Numbered from the stretch's first letter, positions 1 to 6,810 are shown. The stretch: 32,969 nt of DNA from Paludibacteraceae bacterium (GCA_017471285.1 JAFUUZ010000015.1:1-32969); one strand, 5' to 3'. Translations and numbers: made by a program. Notes: generated by a model from the sequence alone, not told the origin.

Positions 1-47
1 GAAGACTTCAAGCGGTCCATTACCCGTGTTTTTAAGTGCTTGGACAT
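1..47 (-). CDS. possible 5' end of a gene running off the left edge
   Basis: An ATG on the minus strand at 47 opens a frame that stays open to the window edge (starts MSKHLKTRVMDRLK; a second ATG lies nine codons in). It lies about 117 nt downstream of a good leftward promoter at 171-202, which is the main reason to consider it. Only 15 codons are visible, so no family can be named and the real start may lie outside the window. Confidence 0.3.
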   Translation of the reverse strand, partial: MSKHLKTRVMDRLKS

Positions 48-170
48 AGTACGTATCTTATTGATTTATAGCATGTTGGTGCGTAGTTGTATTTAACAAA
101 GTCTAGGATTTGTCTTGAGCGGAGTCTATTTTGACTCTTTTTAGGGTTTGTTTAGTCCTCAAATTCGGTG

Positions 171-202
171 CAAAGATACAACAATTTTGGGGAATATGCA
201 AA
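171..202 (-). promoter_or_regulatory. Bacteroidetes-type promoter, leftward
   Basis: On the minus strand TTTG (199-202) is followed after 20 nt by TATCTTTG (171-178), matching the Bacteroidetes -33/-7 pattern TTTG/TAnnTTTG. Transcription would begin near 164 and run off the left edge. The transcript starts with a segment carrying a small GAGTC/GACTC hairpin (plus-strand 122-137 region), so the outside gene probably has a leader of more than 100 nt. Confidence 0.7.
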
Positions 203-220
203 TTTTTTGACAAAAAGCCG

Positions 221-247
221 TCAGAAATCAGCTATCAGCCGTCAGAG
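221..247. repeat. type C repeat (CAGAAATCAGCYATCAG)
   Basis: A degenerate repeat of the form gtcagaaatcagctatcag followed by ccgtcagag. Close relatives are seen inside the esterase gene at 4779-4804 and in front of malate dehydrogenase at 5498-5531, so this is a dispersed family and not a local low-complexity accident. Confidence 0.65.
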
Positions 248-331
248 GGGTGACGGAGTCTTGGTAGAGTAACGAAAGGCTCGCACAAAGATGCGCGAGA
301 AATGCACAGAGAGGACGGCGGAGCCGTGTCC

Positions 332-412
332 GATTAGAGTTTTTTGCGGAAGGCGGCAGGGGAGGAGCCGGGGATTAGAGTTTTTTGCGGAAGGCGGCGG
401 GAGAGGAGCCGG
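332..412. repeat. 40-bp tandem duplication at the AraC 3' end
   Basis: Positions 332-371 and 373-412 are near-identical 40-mers (period 41; they differ at only a few positions in a gcaggggaggag/gcgggagaggag stretch). The right copy encodes the last residues of the AraC regulator (…SSPAAFRKKL) with its TAA stop; the left copy lies just beyond the stop and is out of frame because 41 is not a multiple of three. Confidence 0.85.
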
Positions 413-1277
413 TTTGGCGCTTGAAGAAGGTACCGAAATGGGACTGGTTGGCAAAGCCGAGTTGGTCTGCTATTTCCTGGATGGAGAGGGTTGTGGTACA
501 AAGGAGCGTTTGGGCGCGCTGGGTGAGGGCATGCTCGATACAGGCACTTGCGGTCATTCCGACAGTCTCTTTGACCGTGTTGGCGACATACCGGGTGGTG
601 AGGCAGAGTTGCTCGGCATACCAGTCGAGGTTGTGGTGTCGCTCGCAATGCTCGTCCACCAGTCGCATGAAACGGCCCGTGATCTCTTCGCTGCGCGACA
701 TGGTGGAGACATTCTGCTGGGGGAAATGGTTCAGTTCGGGTTCCGCCAGATAATAGAAAAAGGAGCGCACCAGATGAATAGCCGCCTTGCGGTCTTTGTC
801 GTTGATCACTTCGCGCATCAGATGGAAATACTGCTCCAAGCGTTCCATCCTTTTAGGGCTGATATTCCACACCGGATGGACGTAGATGTATGAGGTGGCA
901 GCAAGAGGGAAGTCCAGATTCAGTTCCTGTATAAACTCCCGCGAGACAGACAAAACCAACATTTCCACATAATTTTCCAGACTCTGCGGTTTTTCGATCA
1001 GCAGTTCGGGCGTGACAAGGCAGCCCTGGTTGGCGGTCAGTTCGTAGTTCGTATTATTGATGTTTATATGGAGCGAACCTCCTTTGACAATCTGGATACA
1101 ATAGGTAGGCGTGAAGTACTGGTCGGGGAGGATAAAGCGGCTAAAGCGGGCTTGCGTAGAGGCGATTTCCATGACGGCAATATCGTCCAGAGCGTGCTTG
1201 CCCGGAATAAAACTCATCCACTTGAAACCGGAGTAATCGGTCATTATATCGTTCTGGTCAAAGGTTGTTTTTGCCAT
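375..1277 (-). CDS. AraC-family transcriptional regulator
   Basis: A 300-residue DNA-binding regulator. The N-terminal ~190 residues look like a cupin-type sensing domain (beta-rich, e.g. CIQIVKGGSLHI). The last ~100 residues form the double helix-turn-helix of AraC proteins, with the typical second-helix stretch IQEIADQLGFANQSHFGTFF and end GSSPAAFRKKL. The reading frame is open further upstream to 1382, but the start at 1277 (MAKTTFDQ) is preferred because a strong promoter (-7 at 1320-1327) lies between the two starts; initiation at 1382 would be upstream of the transcript. The gene is divergent from the glycosyltransferase at 1545, which it may or may not control; its ligand cannot be told. 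The 3' end is tandemly duplicated (332-412). Confidence 0.9.
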   Translation of the reverse strand: MAKTTFDQNDIMTDYSGFKWMSFIPGKHALDDIAVMEIASTQARFSRFILPDQYFTPTYCIQIVKGGSLHININNTNYELTANQGCLVTPELLIEKPQSLENYVEMLVLSVSREFIQELNLDFPLAATSYIYVHPVWNISPKRMERLEQYFHLMREVINDKDRKAAIHLVRSFFYYLAEPELNHFPQQNVSTMSRSEEITGRFMRLVDEHCERHHNLDWYAEQLCLTTRYVANTVKETVGMTASACIEHALTQRAQTLLCTTTLSIQEIADQLGFANQSHFGTFFKRQTGSSPAAFRKKL

Positions 1278-1319
1278 AATTGTACGGATTTGAATATACG
1301 AATTAAAACAATTTGTGTG

Positions 1320-1350
1320 CAAAGGTACAACATTTTTTTGAAATACGCAA
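1320..1350 (-). promoter_or_regulatory. promoter of the AraC regulator
   Basis: Minus strand: TTG (1348-1350), 20 nt, TACCTTTG (1320-1327). The predicted transcript starts near 1313, about 35 nt before the ATG at 1277. This placement decides the start codon of the regulator. Confidence 0.75.
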
Positions 1351-1415
1351 CAGGAATAGTAGAAATAGAACAATCTTCGCATGAATTAGAAAAACGTTAA
1401 TTCGTTATAAAGCAG

Positions 1416-1423
1416 TACTTTTG
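1416..1423 (+). promoter_or_regulatory. -7 element of the glycosyltransferase leader
   Basis: TACTTTTG fits TAnnTTTG. A clear TTTG at the -33 position is not visible, so the promoter may need an activator; the divergent AraC gene is an obvious but untested candidate. The expected start near 1429-1431 coincides with the first base of the long stem described at 1429-1484. Confidence 0.5.
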
Positions 1424-1428
1424 TCGTC

Positions 1429-1514
1429 GGAAGCAGCAATCCATGACTGCGTTACTGCGTAACTTGTATGATGGTTGCGCTTCCTCCTCTCCCCAAAAAT
1501 TAAAATTTTCGGGG
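1429..1514 (+). ncRNA. structured 5' leader of the glycosyltransferase mRNA
   Basis: The transcript segment before the gene folds by eye into a long stem: GGAAGC-(A)-GCAA-(U)-CCAU (1429-1444) pairs with AUGG-UUGC-GCUUCC (1471-1484), 14 pairs with two one-base bulges. Inside its loop GUUAC/GUAAC (1451-1455/1459-1463) forms a second hairpin. A second element follows: CCCCAAAAAU (1491-1500) with AUUUUCGGGG (1505-1514), one mismatch. No coding function is apparent. It may be a cis-regulatory RNA; it does not match a riboswitch I can name. Confidence 0.55.
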
Positions 1515-1544
1515 ACCCCAGAATAAAACAAAAAGAACAAAAAT

Positions 1545-2864
1545 ATGAAGATTTTATTTGTAATAGACAGTTTTTACACGACGAACAACGGTACTTCTAT
1601 CTCCGCGCAACGGTTTGCAGGCGAGTTACGGAAACGCGGACATGAAGTAAGGGTACTTTGCTGGGACACACCAAGTGACCAAGGGACTAAGGACCAAGTG
1701 ACCAAGGAAGTAGAAAGTAACCAAGGAGGTACGAAGGAGAACAATTTGACAGATGGTGATTTCACCACAAAAAAGTTCAATATTCCGGTATTTCAACCGT
1801 TGTGCGACAAACACGATTTCAGTTTTGCGTATAATGATACGGAGGTTGTGCATGCCGCTTGCGACTGGGCGGACGTGGTACATGTGTTCGTTCCGTTCGG
1901 GATTGAGATGGAGGCAATCAGTTACTGCCACAAGATCGGAAAACCGGTGACGGCAGCCTTCCACATCCAGCCGGAAAACATGACATCGTCAGTGAGTATG
2001 GGCAAGGTGGAATGGTTTAATGAGATGTTTTATCGTTCTTTCCGCCGTAACATATACAATCGCGTACGCCACGTACACGTACCTTCATTATTTATGGGCA
2101 GGATGATTGCGGAACGCGGCTACACCGCCAAGATCCATGTGATCAGCAACGGCATCCAGGAGGCGTTTATGGAAGCAGGGGAGAGGAAAGTTGAAAGTTT
2201 AAAGTTGAAAGTTGAAAGAAGTTTAGAAGAGGAAAGTTCTAAGAAGGTCTTTAAGATCATGATGATCGGGCGGTTGAGCCAGGAGAAACGGCAGGACGTG
2301 ATCATCAACGCATTGAAATACAGCAAGTACGGCGACCGGATACAGTTAGTTTTCGCAGGTCGCGGACCGGAGTACGACAAATACGTAGAGTTGGGAAAAG
2401 AGCTGAAACACCAGCCGAAGTTTATCTATGTGGGTCGTGACGAGTTGATAGAAGAGCTGCTGACGACCGATCTGTACGTCCATGCCAGCGATATGGAGAG
2501 CGAGGCGATCAGTTGTATCGAAGCGTTCGCAACAGGTCTGGTACCTGTGATTGCGAATAGCGAAGTGAGTGCTACTCCTCAGTTTGCGTTGGACGGCCGG
2601 AGCTTGTTTACTCCCGGCAATCCGAAAGATTTAGCGCGTGCGATCGACTACTGGCTGGACCATCCGGAGGAGCGTCATCACATGGAAGAGCAATACCGTC
2701 TGGCTGGTCGTCAGTACAGTCTGGCGGCGTCCGTGACGAAGTTCGAAGAGATGTTGAACGAAGAGATAAGGGACAATTATGAAGAAGTTCTTAGTCATCC
2801 CGCTGCTACTCGTCAGCCTGAGCATTTCATGCGCAGACCGCGTCGCGTTGCCGCCTTTTGGTAA
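1545..2864 (+). CDS. GT4-family glycosyltransferase
   Basis: A cytoplasmic or membrane-associated retaining glycosyltransferase with GT-B fold (439 residues). The N-terminal domain opens MKILFVIDSFYTTNNGTSIS, typical of enzymes acting on lipid or polysaccharide acceptors such as diacylglycerol glucosyltransferases. The C-terminal domain has the GT4 nucleotide-sugar site: GRLSQEKRQD, then the E-x7-E type stretch ESEAISCIEAFATGLVPVIA. Two low-complexity insertions stand out: residues ~43-72 (DQGTKDQVTKEVESNQGG…) and ~214-226 (KVESLKLKVERS), both encoded by short DNA repeats. The last ~27 residues (from EEVLSH) overlap the next gene in another frame and end at a TAA beside a palindromic repeat, so the native C-terminus was probably different. 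Sugar and acceptor are unknown. Confidence 0.85.
   Translation: MKILFVIDSFYTTNNGTSISAQRFAGELRKRGHEVRVLCWDTPSDQGTKDQVTKEVESNQGGTKENNLTDGDFTTKKFNIPVFQPLCDKHDFSFAYNDTEVVHAACDWADVVHVFVPFGIEMEAISYCHKIGKPVTAAFHIQPENMTSSVSMGKVEWFNEMFYRSFRRNIYNRVRHVHVPSLFMGRMIAERGYTAKIHVISNGIQEAFMEAGERKVESLKLKVERSLEEESSKKVFKIMMIGRLSQEKRQDVIINALKYSKYGDRIQLVFAGRGPEYDKYVELGKELKHQPKFIYVGRDELIEELLTTDLYVHASDMESEAISCIEAFATGLVPVIANSEVSATPQFALDGRSLFTPGNPKDLARAIDYWLDHPEERHHMEEQYRLAGRQYSLAASVTKFEEMLNEEIRDNYEEVLSHPAATRQPEHFMRRPRRVAAFW
1672..1738. repeat. in-frame low-complexity repeat in the GT4 gene (first)
   Basis: Copies of a motif like aagtgaccaagg / ggaccaagtgacc / gtaaccaagg run through this coding segment and encode a hydrophilic loop between the first Rossmann strands. 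The unit differs from the GTTGAAA type but has the same degenerate, short-period character. Confidence 0.7.
2186..2222. repeat. type A repeat inside the GT4 gene (second)
   Basis: Five consecutive copies of a gttgaaa-like unit (gaaagttgaaagtttaaag and onward) lie in frame and encode KVESLKLKVER between the acceptor domain and the start of the C-terminal Rossmann domain. The same unit occurs in intergenic islands at 6687-6745 and 10755-10885. Confidence 0.8.
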
Positions 2865-3141
2865 AAAGCCCCTCCCGACCTCCCCGTGGAGGGGAGGAGA
2901 CAAAGGACTGTTCGGCGGACCCGTAGGCAAAGGACGGATGTATTTCGACATCGTTCTGCCGCCGATCACGCCGAATCTGCTGATCGACGTAGGGATGAGT
3001 ATGGCGCAGGTACATGGTGTGGTAGGAATGGCTCCGCGTTGGTTCGCGATGTTCAGCCCGACGGCGTGTCCGTACAGCGAGTTATACACAGCTCCGAAGG
3101 GCAATTCGGCGATTATGATTACTTTCAGAACGTACTTCTGA
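2779..3141 (+). CDS. small predicted lipoprotein or secreted protein, family unknown
   Basis: A 120-residue product starting MKKFLVIPLLLVSLSISCAD, a signal peptide with a plausible lipobox Cys at residue 18. I do not recognise the rest (…GRMYFDIVLPPITPNLLID…GNSAIMITFRTYF). Residues ~29-42 (KPLPTSPWRGGDKG) are encoded by the palindromic element at 2863-2905 and look like an insertion between signal peptide and mature domain. The start overlaps the glycosyltransferase by 86 bp, suggesting the two are co-transcribed and that the glycosyltransferase once ended earlier. It is a real gene in my view because of the signal peptide and context, but a shifted frame cannot be ruled out. Confidence 0.55.
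   Translation: MKKFLVIPLLLVSLSISCADRVALPPFGKKPLPTSPWRGGDKGLFGGPVGKGRMYFDIVLPPITPNLLIDVGMSMAQVHGVVGMAPRWFAMFSPTACPYSELYTAPKGNSAIMITFRTYF
2863..2905. repeat. type E palindromic element (copy 1)
   Basis: Contains the perfect palindrome CCTCCCC-gtgga-GGGGAGG (2879-2897) preceded by aaaaagcccctcccga. Related hairpin elements lie at 13903-13936 and 26541-26583. It lies inside the open frame of the small lipoprotein and immediately after the stop codon of the glycosyltransferase. Confidence 0.75.
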
Positions 3142-3175
3142 AAGATTTGAAGATTTGAGAATTTGAAAGAAATCG
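3142..3175. repeat. type A-like repeat after the small lipoprotein gene
   Basis: gatttgaa / gatttgag / aatttgaaa units in tandem immediately beyond the stop codon at 3141. It resembles the GTTGAAA tracts elsewhere but with ATTTGAA as core. Confidence 0.55.
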
Positions 3176-3180
3176 AAAAT

Positions 3181-3306
3181 GCGCAGCCTACGAGCCTAAT
3201 GGCTCTAGAGCCCAAGTACATGTATGCCGGACAGTAAGCACGCTTCCTGCCGTCATTCATGCACTCGGACTCAATCGAACGCCTGTGGGCATCGATGGCT
3301 GCTTAC
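3181..3306. other. possible structured non-coding segment
   Basis: Between repeats and the next gene there is a higher-GC block unlike its AT-rich surroundings. It contains GAGCC-taat-GGCTC (3192-3205) and a long-range pair GTAAGCA (3234-3240) with TGCTTAC (3300-3306). It could be a small RNA, a leader, or a decayed gene piece; no tRNA cloverleaf and no promoter matching TAnnTTTG were found. Confidence 0.35.
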
Positions 3307-3366
3307 AAAAATATAAGAAAATAAGAAAAATATTAAAATTAGATAGATATTATAGTGAGAATATAT

Positions 3367-4278
3367 ATGAGGACGAATAGATTTTTAATACTATTTTTGT
3401 TTGTAGCGTTGGTGACACAGGCTCAGGAACGGGTAGAGATGATTCCTTATGGGGATTTTGAGAGTTGGACGGAGAAACAGATCAAGGAATCCGCGCTGAT
3501 CGGGGGTCAGACGAAGACGCTGTACAAGATCGGCGGTTCGTGGAGCAGCAGCAACGCCCATGCCTGTGCGCTGGGTGTGGACAAGGTGTCGGTAAGCGTG
3601 ACGCCGGAGAGAAGGGGCGAAGGCTATTGCTGCCGGATGGAGAGTACCTTGGAGAGCGTGAAGGCAATCGGGATTGATTTCAAGGCGCTCGCCACCGGGA
3701 GTATTTACACCGGAAAGTTGCTGGACGTGGTAGGTCTGAAACAGAGCAGTGATCCTAATTCGGCAATTGACATGGGCGTTCCGTTCACGGGCAGGCCGAG
3801 TGCGCTGATTCTGGATTACAAAGCACTTATTCAGGACAGAACCGCCGTTTATGCGCCTGCGAAGACCAAAGTAAAAGAAGTGGCGGGACACGACAAAGGA
3901 CATATCACGCTGATTTTGCAACACCGATGGGAAGAGAACGGGCATGTGTATGCCTACCGTGTAGGTACAGCCGTTCAGACGATCGACCGGACGACCGAAT
4001 GGCGGAATGATTTTCGTGTGCCGGTGGTGTATGGTCAGGCAGGAGCGGTTCTGAAAGAACTATCCAACAACCGTCACAAGACCCATAACAGCGAGGGCAA
4101 AATGGTGTGCATTGAGGAAGTGGGATTCCGCGAAGACATGGCGCCGACGCATCTGATTGTACAGATTTCGGCAGGAAGCATGCCGCCGTTCACAGGCTGC
4201 CCGGGCAATATAGTTTGGTGCGACAACATCCGGCTTGCCTATACCGGGGATCAATCCTCTTTAGCCCATGCGAAATAA
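3367..4278 (+). CDS. secreted PCMD-like (putative carbohydrate metabolism domain) protein
   Basis: A 303-residue exported protein. The signal peptide MRTNRFLILFLFVALVTQAQ ends at residue ~20. The mature part starts with the GDFESW motif and continues with a beta-rich jelly-roll-like pattern and TGKLLDVVGLKQ, resembling the PCMD family of Bacteroidetes outer-surface proteins. A GTG four codons upstream (3355) is also in frame, but the ATG at 3367 gives a clean signal peptide. It overlaps the esterase gene by 11 bp, so the two are translationally coupled and probably act on the same extracytoplasmic substrate, perhaps an esterified glycan. The family call is moderate. Confidence 0.7.
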   Translation: MRTNRFLILFLFVALVTQAQERVEMIPYGDFESWTEKQIKESALIGGQTKTLYKIGGSWSSSNAHACALGVDKVSVSVTPERRGEGYCCRMESTLESVKAIGIDFKALATGSIYTGKLLDVVGLKQSSDPNSAIDMGVPFTGRPSALILDYKALIQDRTAVYAPAKTKVKEVAGHDKGHITLILQHRWEENGHVYAYRVGTAVQTIDRTTEWRNDFRVPVVYGQAGAVLKELSNNRHKTHNSEGKMVCIEEVGFREDMAPTHLIVQISAGSMPPFTGCPGNIVWCDNIRLAYTGDQSSLAHAK

Positions 4279-5401
4279 GTTCATCTGGCTCATAGTATTT
4301 CTCCTTTGCGTGCTTCCGTCGGAGGCGCGCAAACGGCGTAGTGTCAATATCAGCCGTGACTACAGTTCAGTGACGGTGAACGAAGACAGTACGGTCTCTT
4401 TCTGCTATTGCGGAGCAGCCAAGCGTGTGAGCGTGCAGAGCGATCTGCAGTACGCGGACGAGGACAGCACCCGTTACACCGACCGCACACGGCGGATCAA
4501 GATGCGTCTGGGGAGCGACGGCTGTTTCCACGCCACCACCCGTGCCGTCAGTCCGGAGACCTATACCTACTGTTTCCGTGTGGACGGCAAGCGCAAGCCG
4601 GACCCGCAGAACAGCGATACGGCATGGCAGAAGATGCACAAATGGAACGTGGTGAATGTAGGCGGTAACGCGCACGCGGACCTGTACCGCAAGCCGGAGC
4701 GGCAAGGCGAGATGATTCGGACGACATGGTACAGCAGCAAAGAGGGATTGAACAGGAGGGTGAATGTTTATTTGCCGTCAGAAGTCAGCCATCAGCCATC
4801 AGAGGGAGTAAGATTTCCGGTGCTGTATCTGATTCACGGGATCAACGGGTACGAAGGCTCGTGGGCAGAGCGGGGACGGGCGACTCATATCTTGGAGAAC
4901 ATGGTGGCGGAAGGGCTTTGCGAGCCGATGATTCTGGTCATGCCGGACGTCAATTTCGGCGTGCATGAAGACCGTCCGAGTTACCATACCCTATGGAACA
5001 GCATTTTCAACTACCCGCGTTTGAGCCATGACCACGACATAGACCTCGGTCTGACGGACCTAATTCAGATGGTGGACAGCACGTACCCCGTATCCGACAA
5101 ACATTATATCGCCGGTTTATCCGACGGCGCGCGTATAGCGGCGAACACGGTTAATCTGTGCCCGGGGTATTTCGACGCCATCGGTATGTTTTCGCCCGTG
5201 GTCCACAAAGCGCAAATGCCGAAAGACAGCACTACGGTCTATATCTATACCGGCAGAAAAGACATGTTTCACCCCAACGCCAAGCGGTTTAACCGCCGTC
5301 TGGAGAAAGCGCAGCTGCCTCATTCCTACACCGAGTCAATCGGAGGGCATACATGGCGGAATTGGCGGAGTTATCTGGTGGATTTCTTGAAAAATTTATA
5401 A
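4268..5401 (+). CDS. secreted esterase of the esterase D/feruloyl esterase type
   Basis: A 377-residue alpha/beta hydrolase exported by an N-terminal signal peptide (MRNKFIWLIVFLLCVLPSEA). Residues ~30-140 look like an immunoglobulin-like/CBM48-type domain, as is usual ahead of this hydrolase in Bacteroidetes. The hydrolase carries the oxyanion region PVLYLIHGINGYEGSW, nucleophile Ser285 in GLSDG, acid Asp332 in GRKDMF and His361 in GGHTWRNW. Such enzymes remove ferulate or acetate from plant polysaccharides; the actual substrate is unknown. Residues 171-180 (SEVSHQPSEG) are encoded by a type C DNA repeat lying just before the first core strand. Overlaps the PCMD-like gene by 11 bp. Confidence 0.85.
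   Translation: MRNKFIWLIVFLLCVLPSEARKRRSVNISRDYSSVTVNEDSTVSFCYCGAAKRVSVQSDLQYADEDSTRYTDRTRRIKMRLGSDGCFHATTRAVSPETYTYCFRVDGKRKPDPQNSDTAWQKMHKWNVVNVGGNAHADLYRKPERQGEMIRTTWYSSKEGLNRRVNVYLPSEVSHQPSEGVRFPVLYLIHGINGYEGSWAERGRATHILENMVAEGLCEPMILVMPDVNFGVHEDRPSYHTLWNSIFNYPRLSHDHDIDLGLTDLIQMVDSTYPVSDKHYIAGLSDGARIAANTVNLCPGYFDAIGMFSPVVHKAQMPKDSTTVYIYTGRKDMFHPNAKRFNRRLEKAQLPHSYTESIGGHTWRNWRSYLVDFLKNL
4779..4804. repeat. type C repeat inside the esterase gene
   Basis: gtcagaagtcagccatcag followed by ccatcagag, in frame in the linker between the N-terminal domain and the hydrolase. It closely matches the non-coding copies at 221-247 and 5498-5531. Confidence 0.75.
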
Positions 5402-5428
5402 ATATTCTTTACAAAAATCATAAAATCC

Positions 5429-5441
5429 GCACTTTTGTGCG
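5429..5441 (+). terminator. weak terminator-like hairpin after the esterase
   Basis: CGCAC-tttt-GTGCG hairpin about 30 nt downstream of the stop codon, followed by ttaaaattt. The stem is short and the T-run is interrupted, so termination is possible but not assured. Confidence 0.35.
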
Positions 5442-5447
5442 TTAAAA

Positions 5448-5479
5448 TTTGTATATATACAAAATTTTGTGTAACTTTG
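5448..5479 (+). promoter_or_regulatory. promoter of malate dehydrogenase
   Basis: TTTG (5448-5451), 20 nt, TAACTTTG (5472-5479). Transcription should begin near 5486, giving a ~100-nt leader that contains the type C repeat at 5498-5531. Confidence 0.7.
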
Positions 5480-5497
5480 CCTGCTTTTTGATTAAAT

Positions 5498-5531
5498 GCC
5501 GTCAGAAATCAGCCATCAGCTGTCAGAAGTC
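5498..5531. repeat. type C repeat in the mdh leader
   Basis: gccgtcagaaatcagccatc and a second part agctgtcagaagtctgaaag. It is transcribed as part of the leader of malate dehydrogenase. Confidence 0.65.
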
Positions 5532-5585
5532 TGAAAGCTGAAATCTGAATGCCGAATGCCAAATAATTAAATATATATACAAATT

Positions 5586-6527
5586 ATGAGTAAAGTTACA
5601 GTAGTAGGCGCGGGAAACGTAGGTGCTACCTGCGCAAATGTGTTGGCAGTCAATGAGGTTGCCAACGAAGTATGTCTGATCGACATCAAAGAGGGTTTTG
5701 CCGAGGGCAAGGCCATGGATATCATGCAAACAGCCCAACTCATGGGCTTTGACACCGTAGTGACGGGTGTGACGAACGACTATAGCAAGACGAGCGGTTC
5801 GGATGTTGTGATCATCACTTCGGGTCTTCCCCGCAAGCCGGGCATGACGCGTGAGGAGCTGATCGGCGTCAATGCCGGTATCGTGAAGAGCGTTTGCGAC
5901 CAGGTGCTCAAATACAGCCCGAACGCTATCCTCGTTGTTGTTTCGAACCCGATGGACACGATGGCCTACCTGACGCTGCATGCATTGAAGTTACCGCGCA
6001 ACCGCGTGATCGGTATGGGCGGTGCGTTGGACAGCGCACGTCTGAAATACTTCCTGAGCCAGGCGCTCCACTGCAACGCCAATGACGTGGACGGTTTCGT
6101 GATCGGCGGTCACGGAGATACCACAATGATCCCTCTGACCAGCTACACCACCTACAAAGGAATCAACGTGAGCGAGTTCCTGAGCAAAGAGGAGCTGGAG
6201 AACGTCGTCAAGAGCACGATGGTAGGCGGCGCAACGCTCACCGGTCTGCTCGGCACTTCCGCGTGGATGGCTCCGGGTGCAGCAGCAGCGTCCGTAGCAG
6301 AGGCGATCATCAAGGACCAGAAGAAGATGATTCCTTGCTCCGCAGCCCTCGAAGGCGAATACGGCATGAAGGACATCACGATCGGTGTCCCCTGTATCAT
6401 CGGCAAGAACGGTATTGAGAAGATCCTGGAACTGAACATCAGCGAAGAAGAGCGCGCCAAACTGCATGAGAGCGAAGCTGCCGTTCGCAAGACAACAGCA
6501 ATCCTCAAAGATCTGAACGTTCTCTAA
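5586..6527 (+). CDS. mdh: malate dehydrogenase (NAD-dependent, LDH-like type)
   Basis: A 313-residue cytoplasmic enzyme that interconverts malate and oxaloacetate, used in Bacteroidales in the reductive branch leading to succinate. The N-terminus carries the dinucleotide motif GAGNVG (residues 8-13). The active-site loop is GLPRKPGMTREE with Arg83 and Arg89; an Arg in the loop at the specificity position argues for malate and against lactate dehydrogenase. Arg152 (ALDSARLKYF) binds substrate and His176 in IGGHGDTTMIPL is the catalytic base. Its length is normal for the family. It has its own promoter (5448-5479) and no insertion is seen in it. Confidence 0.95.
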   Translation: MSKVTVVGAGNVGATCANVLAVNEVANEVCLIDIKEGFAEGKAMDIMQTAQLMGFDTVVTGVTNDYSKTSGSDVVIITSGLPRKPGMTREELIGVNAGIVKSVCDQVLKYSPNAILVVVSNPMDTMAYLTLHALKLPRNRVIGMGGALDSARLKYFLSQALHCNANDVDGFVIGGHGDTTMIPLTSYTTYKGINVSEFLSKEELENVVKSTMVGGATLTGLLGTSAWMAPGAAAASVAEAIIKDQKKMIPCSAALEGEYGMKDITIGVPCIIGKNGIEKILELNISEEERAKLHESEAAVRKTTAILKDLNVL

Positions 6528-6810
6528 TAAGAATACAGACCGGCTTCGCCTGACAGAAGACAGACCCAGGCAGGGCCGCTGACAGAATACGGACCGAATT
6601 ACACCATGCGGATGGTAAATCGGTCTGTCAGTGAGCAAAGCGAACGATCTGTACTCTGTCAGAGAGCGAAGCGAACGGTCTATAATAAGTTGAATGTTGA
6701 AAGTTGAGAGTTGAGAGAAGCCGTCTAGTGGAAAGTTGAAAGAGAAACTTATAACTTAAAACTTGCAAACTTCTCTAAACTCTAAACTCTAAACTCTAAA
6801 CTATCAATCA
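6528..6810. repeat. composite repeat island between mdh and spt
   Basis: The 283-bp gap is almost wholly repetitive. It contains a pair of 30-bp direct repeats (6624-6653 and 6655-6684, core gagcaaagcgaacgatct / gagcgaagcgaacggtct), an imperfect inverted repeat around 6592-6624 (gaccgaattacaccat / atggtaaatcggtc), GTTGAAA-type units at 6687-6715 and 6731-6742, a 13-mer agaagccgtctag (6716-6728) that recurs inverted at 10763-10775, and a ctaaact heptamer array at 6775-6803. No TAnnTTTG promoter was found for spt here. Confidence 0.8.
6775..6803. repeat. ctaaact heptamer array just before spt
   Basis: Four perfect tandem copies of a 7-bp unit (ctaaact) and a variant, ending 7 nt before the spt start codon at 6811. 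Confidence 0.85.

Larger units (their letters stand above)
48..374. other. intergenic region left of the AraC gene
   Basis: No convincing gene. It holds the leftward promoter at 171-202 and its leader, a short CAGAAATCAGCTATCAG-type repeat at about 221-247, and one copy of a 40-bp duplication (332-371) that repeats the end of the neighbouring AraC gene. The stretch 250-330 shows nothing recognisable. Confidence 0.6.

Noticed and set aside
3181-3306. tRNA gene
   Set aside because: Some T-loop-like bases occur, but no acceptor stem, anticodon stem or CCA could be assembled on either strand.
5586-6527. Lactate dehydrogenase
   Set aside because: The active-site loop GLPRKPGMTRE has the arginine pattern of malate dehydrogenases.
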